DNA of 64,000 nucleotides. It comes from Cryptomeria japonica. Lineage: Eukaryota; Streptophyta; Pinopsida; Cupressales; Cupressaceae. Position numbers and translations under genes: made by a program. Positions 1-12,599 of the stretch are shown in pieces (the first letter of the stretch is position 1; the number at the start of each line of letters is the position of its first letter). Location of the stretch: positions 192,777,619 to 192,841,618 of the forward strand of contig NC_081410.1 of the NCBI RefSeq assembly GCF_030272615.1. The letters run 5' to 3'. The notes under the pieces are model-generated. The model saw only the letters and a list, made by a program, of their open reading frames with translations. It made no database searches and was not told where the DNA came from.

Positions 1-2781
1 CATAGACATAACATACAACCATCATATGCAAAGTGGAAATAAAATACAATAATCATTTACCTTACCTAGGGTATGCCAACGCCATTACTTAAACTAACCA
101 CTTATCCATTTCTAAACATGATAACATATTTACTTCCATAATCCAAATGCAAACTAACTTACTATCATTGATTCCTTTCACACAACCATACATGAATTCA
201 TTACTTTATCCTAGAATTATTTATGTTTATTCTAACCTTCCCATTAAGTTCATTTTAAAATACCAATACCAAATATTTTAAACCCAACCAATCATTTCCT
301 TAAGCATCACATACACATATCAATTCCCATTACCACACCATTACACCATAGCATTATGAACTAATTACATAATCTAAATACAAGTACACATCCATATTTC
401 AATGTTAATATCTCCAATAATGAAGCATTCTCAAGATACATCTAATACATCTACTAGATACATGATTATAATGTCTACTATAACAATGAGAAAATATCTC
501 AATTACAATTACATATACATCTCTAATGAATCATGATCAATAAGCTGCTACAAATATCCATCCACAAACTAAAGATATAAGAGATCCACATCTACACAAG
601 CATCCAAGAAAAGAATCCTCTGAAGAACATCTGAATGGAAGAAAGGCACCAACCACCCAATCATGTAGAACCAAAGGAACCACCCCCCATGCTAGTAGAT
701 GACACAAAATCCCACACACACTCTAGATGTAAGCTAACACCTATCAACCAAAGAGGAAACAAATCTAACACAACCAAGGAGAAACTTACCAAACAACCAA
801 GAGAACCTTCAAAGACAACTAAAAAACAAGACAAAAGGAACTAGGATCAACATATAGGGAAAGAGTGTCATCACATGCTACCACAAAGGATACACATGCA
901 AAACCATCTTGACCTTTCAAGAAACCAAGGGAGTTCAGTTTACCCGATTACCAGATATTCTACCTCACTCTGGTATCTGATCCATGAGATAAGCACCACA
1001 AACATATTTATTAACTTGCTTAAATGAGTTACTACTACCTAAGATTTATTATTATGTTAACACTTATTATTTATAATGGAAAACCTCCAATGATCTATCC
1101 AGACAGTCTAGACCCTGAATCTCTTACTTAATAACCCTAGAAGTTTATTCCTCATTACCTTAATAGACTCATAGAAGCCCACTCCCCCTGATCATGCATC
1201 CAGTCCTTAACAACACATGAAATCAAAATGAGAAGGCTCACAAAACACAATCTGGCTAACCAAGATCAAACATCATAAATACACATTGAGTCAATAACAT
1301 AATTTGTATAGGTTACATAAATCTCATAAAGCAAAGAACCATCATCGTAGCAAGGTATTATACATCTTGCAACCATACAAATAATCAAATATTATATCAA
1401 ATCTCTACTTCGAACATTCAAGAGTACTCAGTAACACAACACGGCCTCTAGGAAAACCCCCTAAACAAAATAAGAATCCAAAAGTTCAAACTGAAACTCC
1501 AGAAGGTGAAATAATACAGAAAAACACATAATATCGCATATGTTAAGCAAAATAATGCATATAACTATTTCTTCAGCGCATATGATTGATTCTTCTGTGC
1601 ATACAATAACTGTTATAGTGCATTCAACATCTATTTTAGCACATATGATCTACATTTTAGCACATATGGAAAACAATTTAGCGCATATGACACAAAATGG
1701 AAAAATTGCTGAAAAAAAGGCTAAGTTACGACTTCAAATTAAAAAATCTAGGAAAAGATCTACGTTCTGAAATCATATTGAAAAGTGATGCCTAGCCAAT
1801 ACCAAAAGAAATATATAAACAAATCAAAATAACAAAGATTAAATACCATTCCATTCCAAAACTACACAACAAATACCCAAACTTCAGAAAATGGAGTCAC
1901 AGAAAGCCTCTTATAGCCCATGGAGAACCCAAAACAAGGCAATACTCGATCCAAACCACAACTAAACACATTTCAATCAATAAATGAGAGAAAAGAGAAA
2001 GACTCCATTACAAATAGAAATACAGAGTCTTATATTCACAGCAATAGCCATATCCCCAAATTATTTTTCTCATATTCTAAAGTTAAATCATAGGTTAAGT
2101 TTAATGTAAGGAAATATTTCATAAGCCAACTATACAAAACTATATTAATAAATTATTTTCCCCAAATTCCTGAGAATATATGGAGAAGACAATCTTTTCC
2201 AAATCAAAATTGCTAAGGTAAGAACCTCCAACCTGGTAATATGCAGAAAGAAGAATTTGATGAAGAAAATCCACAAGCCAAGCAAATCCAAATTCCTTCA
2301 ATCGAAAAGGTAACCTTCAAAGAGAAAAACCGAAAAAATACTAACCCGACAACATACTCAAGAAGCCAAATAAATATAAAATCAAACTAAAACTATAGAA
2401 AATCCTAGCCAATCAAAATATTACAAAATAGTATATTTCTTACCTACCCATCTCAAAAAGAAAGGTAAGAATAATAAAATATTATTTACTTTATTTACCC
2501 AAAAATATAACCAATAGATTAATAAGGTAGGTAGAAAGAATATACCAAACAACCCAAGAGAGTAAAAAGAGAATATTAGTAATAATATAAACAACTCATA
2601 AAATCATGGGCACAAATAATTATATAAGCCCAATAATAAATAAATAAACCAAGGCTATGTTAAATTAAAGCCACAATAATAAGCCAAAGGCTATTAATAT
2701 AAATAAATATTCTAATTAACAATAAAGTCTTTCCTTACCAAATGATGATATTAATATTAATTTATCAATACTTATTATTAA
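1..2781. other. AT-rich intergenic DNA, no gene recognised
   Basis: No open frame here shows a recognisable domain and the short frames have no codon structure that persists. The only local structure I see is the degenerate cacatatg repeat listed separately. The last bases (2782-2794) are the left half of a SINE target duplication. Confidence 0.6.
1535..1690. repeat. Degenerate gcacatatg minisatellite
   Basis: The motif gcgcatatg/gcacatatg/gtgcatac recurs about seven times at roughly 20-30 base spacing, mostly preceded by tttta or ttca. The 76-residue frame over it is a by-product of the repeat. Confidence 0.5.
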
Positions 2782-2794
2782 ATATTATACCAAC

Positions 2795-3581
2795 TGTTTA
2801 TGGTAAAAATGGAAACAACAATATTGAAAGACTAAATGAATTCAACCATAATACCCTAGCCTAACAACAACAAAGATCCACCATAACATATGAAGATTAC
2901 CTAAGACAAATGTAAATCAAATGAAATCACAAAGATTATACCATCACATGTCCAATAGGGTTTGGATCTCCATTCTTCCTATCTCCATTGATCTTGCTTG
3001 ATATATTTGCTCTCAGATTTTATGTGTGCACAAGAGCTTAACAAAGAACAAAAATGTGGTTGTAAGCAGGCCTGATCGCATATGAAAATTTGAAAGCATA
3101 GTTGAATAGAATAATTAGTTGATTCGGGTTGATAATGAAGGAAGCATCTCCTTATATAGAAGACACTATAAGAAATGGAGGGATAAGATTGAGAGGTGTA
3201 AAAGATAAATGGTGGGCTAGGATTAGAGGGTAGGTAGAGAAAATAAGAAAATAACGAGAGGGTAGGTAGTGTAGGAATTAAGAGATGAATGACATGTGTC
3301 ATGGGTGGAAAAGGCTAATGAATTAATTAAATAAATACAGATTTATTCAATTAATAGAAGAAATGGGATCAATTAAATAAATTAAAGTATTTATTTAATT
3401 TAGGAAAAGGATAATTTAAATAAATAAAAGTATTTATTTAAATGAGAAAAGACTTAGAAGAGGATTAATGAATTAATTAAATAAATAAAGATTTATTCAA
3501 TTAATAGAAGAATTAGGCTTAAAATAATTAAATAAATAAAGATATTTATTTAATTAGACAGGACAATTTTAGGTGTCTACA
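2795..3581 (-). repeat. Element A 3' LTR
   Basis: On the minus strand it begins TGTAGACACC and ends ATAAACA, giving the usual TG...CA ends. A TATA box (minus tctatataag, 3151-3160) separates U3 (right part) from R-U5 (left part). U3 is rich in ttaaataaataaa blocks that recur in tandem between about 3300 and 3560. Confidence 0.92.
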
Positions 3582-3595
3582 TTTTGCCCCTCTTT
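3582..3595 (-). promoter_or_regulatory. Element A polypurine tract
   Basis: Minus strand AAAGAGGGGCAAAA lies directly upstream of the 3' LTR start TGTAGACACC. The same tract occurs in element B at 51900-51912, next to its own 3' LTR. A polypurine tract here primes plus-strand DNA synthesis. Confidence 0.88.
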
Positions 3596-3628
3596 GAGAC
3601 AATGCATTTTGTCGCGTTGTTTCAAAGA
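3591..3628. other. Conserved stem-loop 1 beside the polypurine tract (element A copy)
   Basis: Arms 3591-3605 and 3614-3628 pair over 15 positions around an 8-base loop. Thirteen pairs are Watson-Crick, and the other two are G-U if the plus strand is the RNA. Element B has the matching structure at 51908-51945 with a compensatory change. Confidence 0.65.
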
Positions 3629-3680
3629 AGATAATATGAACTGATATAAAGTTGCCCCAAGATGGGAATGATATTCCCCC

Positions 3681-3729
3681 TCGAGAGATTGGATGAAAAT
3701 GTGTGAAAAGATCGCAGACAATCTCTTGA
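3681..3729. other. Conserved stem-loop 2 (element A copy)
   Basis: Arms tcgagagattg (3681-3691) and caatctcttga (3719-3729) form 11 pairs with one G-U on the plus strand and a 27-base loop. Element B has tcgagagat/atctctcga at 52007-52015 and 52044-52052 in the same relative place. Confidence 0.6.
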
Positions 3730-4349
3730 TAAGAAAGAAAGGCGAGAAAGGATTGACAAGATAGGATAGAGTGATAGAGTCACGAGATAAAGAAGACTGA
3801 CCGGGGAGACTAGGGCTAGGGTAGTCTATAAGATAGACTATGAGGGAAAACATCCTCATTGTCATCCGCACATCTAAGAGATCAGAGTGCAGAGAGAGTA
3901 GAGAGCAGTCAACAGTCAGCGATCGGCAGCGATGGCAATGGTGCATAGATTCGATTGTGTTTGCTAATATCAAAGGCCAGTAGATGCAAGAGAGTCGGTG
4001 AGTGCCACAAACCCTCCTTGTACTTTACCATATTAATTTTTGTCATAAATTAATGTTAGGTAGGTCAATAAATGTGCTTTAGGTAGGTTAAGCAGGGGGG
4101 AAAAAATATTAAGGCACATCTACATTGGTGTCAGGTGTGTCTGGGTAGGCAAGGCATGCTTGTGTTTGTGCCAGGCGTGTCTATGATTGCAACAGTGTCT
4201 ATGTTCAATGCAAGTGTGTCTATCTTGCAGGTTCGTTTATGAAGGACAGACGCGTCTAGGTAGATCACAGGCACGTCTGTGTGATTCAGGTGCATCTGTA
4301 CAGAGCAATTGCGTATGTGCAGTATGTAAGTGCATTTGTGTCTTCAAGG

Positions 4350-4845
4350 ACAAATTGATAGTTCTATGATGAACATACGTTGCCTACTGGATAAGTTGCT
4401 GAGAGGATACACTCAAGAAGGTCCTCTAGGGAAGACTAGGGAAGCAGATAGGGCTACAATTGACAATTCTTTGATAGAACATACGTTGCCAATTAGGAAA
4501 CTAATCAAGAGGATACACTCAAGTAGAGGCCCTAGGATAGGATAGATCAAGGCACTTTGTGATGAACAGGGAGTACCATAAGAAATTGACAATTATGTGA
4601 TAGAACATACATTGTCAATTGGATGAGATACTCAAGAGGATACACTCAAGTAGGTGCCCTAAAAGATAGGATCAAAGCAACACTTTGTGATGAATAGGGA
4701 ATGCTACTAGGATAAAAAAGAAGTACTTTGTGATGAACATAGAGTACTAAAAAGAGAGCAGCACTTTGTGATGAACAGGGAATGCCACTAGGATAGAAAG
4801 CAGTACTTTGTGATGAACAGGGAGTACCACTAGGATTGAAATAGT
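4350..4845. repeat. Two adjacent imperfect tandem arrays
   Basis: From about 4350 to 4660, three units of roughly 105-130 bp each hold gaacatac(g/a)ttg and aagaggatacactcaag. From about 4678 to 4840, four units of about 41 bp each hold actttgtgatgaac followed by an aggga(g/a)t(g/a)c variant. Both lie between the stem-loops and the PMD gene of element A. Confidence 0.7.
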
Positions 4846-4899
4846 TGATTTGCTTGACTGCAAGAGGACCTATCGATGCTGGAGCCATGGGAGTGATTC

Positions 4900-6744
4900 C
4901 CTTCGACTTAGAGTTTATGACCAGAGCTGACACTCGAGGAGAGAGCAAAAGTTCAGGCTATGGGACTGCGACATATTCTGTATGTGCATGAGTTTCGGGA
5001 GAACATGAGATTGTTGGCGTAATTAGCTGAGAGATGGCACTCAAAAACATGCACTTTTCATTTGTCGATGGGTGAGATGATAGTCACCTTGGAGGATGTA
5101 TATAGGATACTGCGGATATTGATCGATGGGGAGTTAGTTCCTTATGATCGAGAGGTAGATAGAGATGCACTGAGATGAGTGTTCCAAGATCCAAGTCTAT
5201 AGATGAGGATTGGACATGTGGCTTGGGATACCATGACACAGACTAGATTGGCGCTACCGACAGTACTGATAGGAGTGATCAGTGGGTTCTTGTGTCTAGA
5301 TAGGGAGACACAAAGGTTGGTAGTGGGATGGGGGACGACACTGGAGACATTGGTGATAGAGCACACCAAGTTTGCATGGGGGACGTTTCTGTTGGCACAC
5401 TTGTATTATGAGCTACATCATTTTATATATCATGGATCAGCATGATTGGGATGTGGAGTGACATTGCTACAGGTGTGGGCATATGAGCATCTGTCGGTGA
5501 CATGATCGATACACTTTAGAGGCGAGGGACATGGGTGTAGTTTTGTACACCTGTATGATATGATTATGTCACAGCCATGGATTGGGAGACTGGAGTATTG
5601 GCACAAGGTTATCGATGAGATAGACAGTGTGGTATGGAGGCCTTACTTAGACTATGAGGAGTGGGAGGATGATGCAGTGGAGCTACCATATGTATTCTAG
5701 AGCGGGTATCTGATTGGTCGGACACCGTATGTTATTGAGAGGCAGTTGGTAGATAGGGTGGATAAGTAGTTTGATAGGATATAGTGGATGCCACGGGGAT
5801 CAGGGATGTATGCACAGACGGTGAGAGATCAAGTGCATTTGGGGCCATTGCTTTGTATGATCAGGTTGTGACACAACTAGTAGAGATGGTTCCCTTGCCT
5901 TGGGATATGTGGGTAGATATAGAGGATGTAGGGATGGATGCATAGTATACTACAAATTGGGCAGAGCATTCGTTTCCATGGCTGACAAATCTAGGGGAGC
6001 CGATAGATGGAGATGGTGGAGGTGATGGAGATGATAGTGGAGATGGTGGAGGTAGAGGTCGACGATGGAGGCGGGGTGCAGTAGCAGAGAGGAGAGTGCG
6101 AAGAGGAGAGACAAGCTCAATAGGCTCAACAGGCTCATGTAGCGAGGGGTAGAGGTGGATTTCCATTATAGGTTCCCAAATAGGTAGAGGCTCCTAGATA
6201 GGTACAGGGATAGGAGTAGGGATAGGGACAGGAGAAACCACAGGGATAGGGTGAGGGGGGAGAGGAGGAGTATGAGCTACTATCCTTGAGGGAGATCTTC
6301 CAGGGATAGGAAGATGAGATCCAGGATCTAGAGAGGGAGATAGCTAGGCTTAGGAGATAGCTGAGGGACAGTGAGTGGGAGAGGGATCAGGCTATTCAGT
6401 GCAATACAGAAGTTGAGATAACATTGAGGGTAGGGAGGCAGGTAGTAGAGGACACAGGGGCCGGATATGCCTATGTTCTGCAGGCAAGGGATGAGATATC
6501 CTACTGGTGAGACCTGTATTATGGAGTAGTGCCACCAGATCAACGGGCTAGGAGCTTCCGGAGACCATCACGGACTACAATGACCATTGGAGGGAGAGAT
6601 AGGAGACAGACGTCTAGCGGTGGGGTCATGGGTCCTACACCACCACCAGATAGAGGGGGTAGGAGAGATGATCCTGGGGCGGGTCCTTCCAGGGCTCAGA
6701 CTCCGTCCAGGCCAGCCGGCTGTGAGGGATGGAGTTCATCATAG
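4900..6744 (+). pseudogene. Plant mobile domain (PMD) protein, antisense passenger of element A
   Basis: The translated plus strand shows the PMD signature: a leader ending VHEFRENMRLL, the block LAERWHSKTCTFHL, then GEMIVTLEDVYRILRI with an IDGELV continuation, and a further 300 or so codons with WDTMTQTR and WGTTLETL. The tail (6529-6744) is Arg/Gly/Pro-rich and ends GCEGWSSS; an acidic Gly-Asp tract is encoded near 6000-6070. PMD proteins (MAIN/MAIL family in Arabidopsis) act in transposon silencing and genome stability, and PMD genes are also carried by plant mobile elements. At least eight in-frame stops break it, for example near 5178, 5445 and 5500. It runs opposite to element A's gag-pol and lies between the integrase remnant and the 3' LTR, the usual site of antisense ORFs in Tat elements. 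The start is not defined; 4900 is where similarity begins. Confidence 0.8.
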
Positions 6745-8483
6745 CCTTAGAGGGTTCCCTATGTATCAGTTTTGTACCATTTTTGTATGATGATATAGAC
6801 ACCTTCGGGTGATTGTAGCCATATGATTTTGACATCATTGTATCATGACACTTATGAGTTTGATATATATATATGAGATGATTCATCTTTGTGGCAACTA
6901 TATGCATGTGTACCTATATGATACTTATGATATGTTTTATGATGATGATTTTATGATATGGATGCAAATATGTACATGATGCAATGCAATATTTTTGTTA
7001 TTTTATGTTTTTAATATGTTATGCAAATGCAAATGTAAATGTATGACATGCAAATGAATATGATAATGCAAATAACTATTTACATTATGAGAATGTAAAA
7101 TGTGCTAACATGTGTTGTGTGCAGAATGTGATGCAATTGTGATATCTATATGTATGTATGAAATGCTTAATATGTGGTAATGCAGGTGCAACTACATGAA
7201 ATGCAAATATTTTTTGTGTGTCATTATACTCACTCATGTGATAGCAGGCTACACGGACTCGGGAAGGATGATGGAGGTCAATCAAGAAAGGAGGATGGAA
7301 GATAGAAAATATGAAAGTGAAAGATATTCTTGTATGTTTATCATCATTGAGCTTTATTATGGCAAGTAGGTTGTGACAATCCAGATGTAGGTTCGATCTA
7401 GAAAGTCATTATACCAATTTTCATGGAGATAAGACAGATGCAAAAAAGGAATGCCCCAGTTCATACTAGACTCGCAGTGTCCTCATATCCTTGGACAAGT
7501 CATAGCATTACTAAGAGACAATCCACAGACAACAAAGAAAAATAGGTGACGATACCCCATCCTCACCTTTCTAGTCAAAGACATCCTAGAGATTGAATCT
7601 CTAGTCAGAGACATACTAGAAAAGCTAAAATACATGTCACCAAAAAGATAAAATTAAAAAAAAACAAGATGGGACACCAACATCCATTGTAGTCCTCAAG
7701 TTTAGTGTCTCTTATCACTTGTATAAGTCTATTTGATTGTGGTCACAATGTTTACTTTCACAGAAGGATAGATAGCACTGAACCATAATGTTGTCTGAGT
7801 CTATTGAAAGATTTGATTTGTTGAAGCCCATTGTTTCCGCTATGTCTCATTTGAAACTGACTAAATCCATGAAACTGATACTTTATTGTGGAGAAGACGA
7901 AACTTTATTGTGGATTGTGCACGGATAGACTGAAGAAAATTGGAAGAAACTGTACTCCTCGAAACATGTGATGCTCTCAGTTCCACACCCATCACTAGAC
8001 GTAGATTTTCCTTAGCCACAGATAGGAGCTGATTTCTTATGGATAGAAAGGGTTAAAAAGGAAGGTTTATTATGAATGGCTAACCAATCTTAGTTAGATC
8101 AATGAAAAGCCATGATGGGAATGGGTAAGTTTATTATGGATGGATAGGCTATGAGTGTGTGCAAAAGTGAAGGATGAAATGGAATCCTGAAGGAGGGAGG
8201 AGAAATGTCTTTACACATGGCGTCGATGACCCGGTTTTCACCATGATACTTGCCCAGTGCGCCACCGAAGTGGTTTTCACCATTGGATGAATTTATTTCT
8301 CTTTACTTTTTTCAATTTTTTCAATTTTTTTGTGTCACAAGATGCCTGTTTGCCAGGTTTTCACCAAGTAACGATTTTTTATTTTTATGATATTTTTGTA
8401 TTTTTTGATATTTTTGAATTTTTTTGTTTTGTTGAATTTTTTTGATTTTTTTTTTGTATTTTGAATTAAGATATGTTGAAGAG
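6745..8483. other. Element A non-coding spacer between PMD gene and integrase remnant
   Basis: No coding signal. 6860-7240 is rich in atgcaaatg-like words. 8260-8460 is a T-rich tract with repeated tttttgtatttt/gaattttt words and the phrase gccaggttttcacca. Element B has the equivalent T-rich tract and the same phrase at 53815-54185, which shows common descent of the two elements. Confidence 0.7.
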
Positions 8484-8720
8484 CTATGTGTAAAACCTGC
8501 GAAGGTGCATGTTGTTGATAGGATCCTCCAAATTTTCTTCTTCTGATGTCAAAAGTTGATATGCACCGGGTCCATAAGTTGTTGTGATGATGTAAGGACC
8601 AAGCCAATTTGGTTTGAACTTTCCCTTCTCTTTGTCTTGCTGATTTTTAGGATTTTCCTTGAGAAATAAGTCACCCACCTCAAATGTACGAGGCTTTACC
8701 TTATGATTGTAGCTTCATTG
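8484..8720 (-). pseudogene. Integrase C-terminal remnant of element A
   Basis: The minus-strand frame reads FEVGDLFLKENPKN, then FKPNWLGPYIITT and ends DPINNMHLRRFYT followed by stop. This is the post-core tail of a Tat-type integrase; element B has the same ending at 54305. The zinc finger and the DDE core are missing. It lies in the same reading frame as the gag and protease upstream, so the deletion of RT through the integrase core kept frame. Confidence 0.9.
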
Positions 8721-8744
8721 TTTCTTTATTGAATGATATGTAGC

Positions 8745-9335
8745 TCAAGCATCTATCTTCCTTGATAAAGGAACTGAAATAGAATTACTACTGTGTGGAC
8801 TACACAAGCCCATATGCGTGTCACCTAAAGAAGTTTGGGCATCCTTGATAACAAATTCCTTCGAGGAAGGTCCATTAAAGGTTGATAATGTATCACCAGA
8901 AGGGGATGGATTTGTTGAACAAGTGGATGAGGAATGAAGGCTTATGATTGCGAAAAGAAGTGAAAGTAGGATAGCATGATGGAGACTTAGGATCAACAAG
9001 TATTATTTTTGACTTAAAATTGTAGAACTTTTGCCCCCAATTATTTTGATATTAGGGGAGATCATCTCTTTCTCTTTTTCTTTCATAGGATTTTTATCCT
9101 TGACTTTGGTATTTTCAGAGTCTAGTAGATTTTGATTTTGTTTTGGACTAAAGGCCTTTTCTTTGTTTTTAACTTTTACATTTTTCTTTTCAAAGCTTGA
9201 TTTTTGTTCCCCGATTAGTAAGGGCTTTTCTAATTCTTGTTGATCCAAGTGTGGAAGTGGAGTGGAAATGGAATGAGTGGATGAAATGGTAAAGCTATGT
9301 GATTTCTCAAGAGGGTTGAAGATACGCTCAATAGA
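8745..9335 (-). pseudogene. Lysine-rich linker region of element A polyprotein
   Basis: Two stop-bounded stretches (9003-9248 and 8745-8999) continue the gag-protease frame. The first is very Lys/Glu-rich (KNVKVKNKEKAF and similar) and the second is Ser-rich. I recognise no domain. In an autonomous Tat element RT would begin about here, so this is either the pre-RT spacer or filler acquired with the deletion. Confidence 0.5.
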
Positions 9336-10361
9336 TTATTTGTTGGAACCACTCTTATGACTATTGATATCAAGAGATTCTTGCACCACTAGAGGAGAAT
9401 TGCATTCAGACATAGTAGCCACAACACTAGGTGGTTCATACCCAATTCCTTGAAAAATGTTTATAGATTGTTCCTGTCGACTGAATACCTTAGGAGATAG
9501 TGGGAGTTGATCAAAATGAAAGATATACTCACCACATCCCATGTCTTTAACATTGAACTTTTCTTTGATCTTTGCTTCTTTTGATGTAGAAGCTTTCAAG
9601 GATTCTTGATCAACATATGCTGATGAAGGAACAACCTCTCGATTGACTGGAATTGTTATTTCAGATCCAGGTCGCAAATTATTGCAATATATGAATGGAT
9701 TTGGGTTAGATTTGATGATCACTTCAACTCCAGTGTGTGGAAACTTGATACATCGATGATATGTAGATGGGACTGTGCTCATCTCATGAATCCATGGATG
9801 TCCCAAGAGTATGTTGTATGTGAGATCTAGATCAAGGACTTGACAAACCACATCCTTCGTTACTTGTCCAACTCTAAGAGGTAAGGTGATTGTGCCCTTG
9901 GATGAGCACTCTTTGTCATCATATGCTTTAATGGTGATTTTGTTTGTAGCATTCACAATTTTTTCAGAATATCCCAATTGCTTAAGAGTATTCAATGTAC
10001 ATATGTTCAGACCTGCTCCTCCATCTATCAGGACTCATTTTATTTGATGTTTGTGTAGGAAGGCTTCAATGTGTAAAGGTGCATTATGTGGTTGTCTTAT
10101 AGAGGCGTCATCAGCTTTTGTGAATGTAAGGGGGTGTGGAACGGAAAGGCATCCCACCATGGCTTGAATCTGGTCCACATTTAGATCAGTGGGGATAGAA
10201 GTGTCTCTCAAAGTTTTGTCCACAATGGCCTTATGTGCAGGGGATATGCGTAAGAGCTCAAGGATTGAGATAAGCACGGGTGTCTTCCCTAACTGTTCTA
10301 CTAGATCGTACTCAGGTTTGGTTGATGAGGAAGTGGTGTTTTTAGCTGGAGCACCTTGCAA
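9336..10361 (-). pseudogene. Retroviral-type aspartic protease of element A
   Basis: The frame reads VLIDGGAGLNICTLNTL near 10020, the Asp protease active-site block (usual form D-[NSG]-G-[SA]), followed by YNILLGHPWIHEM near 9810, the conserved second block of Ty3 proteases. The upstream stretch 10035-10361 (ending EAFLHKHQIK) is the pre-protease linker. A TGA at 10035-10037 separates linker and active site. The enzyme would cleave the Gag-Pol polyprotein in the virus-like particle. The frame is shared with gag and with the integrase tail. Confidence 0.85.
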
Positions 10362-10689
10362 AGTGAATTTACCTTGATGGGTTGTGACATTACATTGAGA
10401 GGTAGGTTCAAAAGAAGATCCAATGCCTTTTAGGACAACCTTGGGTCTTTGGGTAGAATTTTAAAGTGTTTTTTCCTTTATGATAATGGTAGAGACAAAA
10501 TTGTCCATCAAAATGTGATTGATAGTTGAATCATAGTTATAGGATGCTCTGGTATAGTTGGTCTAGTCATCTGTGGCTTTAGCTTTTCCCTTGTCATGTT
10601 TTGGGAATGGTTCCTTAAACATCTCATGTTCTTGGTTGGATGAATGTCCTTCAATCTCAATGTCACCTCTATCAATAAGATCTTGTATG

Positions 10690-12599
10690 ATGTTCTTCAT
10701 TCAATAATAATTTCTTGTTTTATGTCCTTTTCTTTTGTGATATTCATAGTATTCATCATCATTCCACCAATTTGGTTTGATCTTTGGCTCATATGGAGGC
10801 AAATCTGGAATTGTTATTATTTTGTTTGCCACTAGCTTCTTGAAAGCTAACTCAAGTGGTTCTCCCAATGGGGTGTACTTCCTTCGTGATTTGGAAGTTG
10901 TTTGAGTATTCACTTGATTGTTTGTAGAGCTTAATCCCAAAAAAACAATTTTGGGTCATACTGTATTGGCATCAACAACACCATCATTGATTGTGTTCTT
11001 GTTTTTATTCCAAAATCTTGGCTTGTCTTTTCCTTTAAAGTCCTCTTTTCTTTCTTTGAATATCTTAATGACTCCTTGTTCAATTAGGACCTTCTCTGTT
11101 GCTAAGCCTTTTTCAATGACGTCCTTGAAGGTGGACAAACAAGCTTTTCTTATGTCATAACCAATATCTTTGTTAACATTCTAGGTGAACATTTCTACCA
11201 TTTGTTTTTGTTGAATTTCACAAGAGCATCTGCTGGCTAGATTCCTCCATCTTTGTAAAAATGATGAAAAAGACTCTCCATCCCTTTGTTTGGTGTTGCA
11301 CAAGAGAGTGACTGATATGTCTGTCTCTATGTTCTATAAGAAATGTTGGATAAAAGACTCTGCTAGATCACCCCAAGACTTAATTCCAGGTGGAAGTTGG
11401 GAGAACCATTCCATAGCTTGATCACATAAGCTTTGTGGGAACAGTCTCATCAAGTACGTTTCTTCTGCTGCTACCTCAATGCAAGCTGTACAAAATTGTC
11501 TTATATGTGCCTTAGGATCTCATTTTCCTCTGTACTTATCGAACTTAGGTGTCACGAAATGTGTAGGAAATGGAGGCATTGGAATGCTTTTTTCAAATGG
11601 ATAGGGACATATATTTCTCATTGTGTAAGTTGGCTTCGGTGTATTTATGTCCTCCATTTTATTTTGTAAGTCTTTTATTTGCTGCTCCAAATTGTTCTTA
11701 GGTGGAGATCGACTTCTTAGACCATATCCCATGCCTGAGCCATCGGGTGGAGGAGGAGCATGTTGCATATATGGATGATACTGATCATACACATGTTCAT
11801 ATGGAGGAGGTCTATAATGATGTTGCATATATGGACCACTTGGTATAGAGTCATGATGAGGAATGGAATATCTATTTTGTCCATGTATACCATACTCTAC
11901 ATGCATGTCATGAGTTTTTTTTAATGTGTTGCCCCCAAATTTGACACAGGGTTTCATTGTGTCAAAAATTTGATCATGTCTTTGGATATCCAATTGCTTT
12001 GGTGCTTGGTCCTTAGCATTGATATGTGATTGAGTATATTTTTCTGCACAAGACTTCCATAATGGTCTACGAAGGTGAGTATCATATGCTTGACCATGTG
12101 TATGGGGGACCTTAGGTTTTTGAAACAAAGATGATGGTGGTTCAGGCACAAGATGTGGTCCTCTATTGCCTCCACTATTAGGCCTCCTTTGATCCATGTT
12201 TAGTTGAGGTTCTTGCAAAGGTCGATGTTCCATTATTTGAGACATATCAAAATCATGAGGAATATTTGCTCCACTTTGTGCCATTACTTGTAAGAAATAT
12301 TGTCTATCTCTTCTCATTATTTCCTCAACCAATCGATTAAAATGGGGATCCATAATGGAGTCTTCCATTTCTGTTGAATGTATAGAAATTTTTTCCATAT
12401 TGTCATTGTGTGTATCATTGTTGTTTGTATTAACTAGGTTCTCAACATTTGGAATGTTTCTATAGGCATCCATGTCAGGTAATGTAGTATGATCAGAATT
12501 GAAGAAGACATCATTTTCATACTCATAGGCACTCATGTTTGCGGACTCTTGAGCCTCTTTAGCTTCTCTCCTAGATTTTTGGGAATGGGTTTCAACCAT
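10690..12599 (-). pseudogene. Gag of element A
   Basis: Reading starts at the ATG at 12599 with a polar N-terminus (MVETHSQKSRREAKEAQES), runs 359 codons to a TGA at 11520, and continues in the same frame with capsid-type sequence (AMEWFSQLPPG, SFSSFLQRWRNLASRC) to about 10690. The usual zinc-knuckle-like motif of Tat Gag (C-x-Y-H...GH-x-T-x-x-C) is present but degraded: YYEYHKRKGHKTRNYY, with both cysteines replaced by tyrosine. Stops at about 11520, 11337, 11181, 10956 and 10701 are all single substitutions; I see no frameshift. Gag would form the virus-like particle and bind the RNA. Confidence 0.85.
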
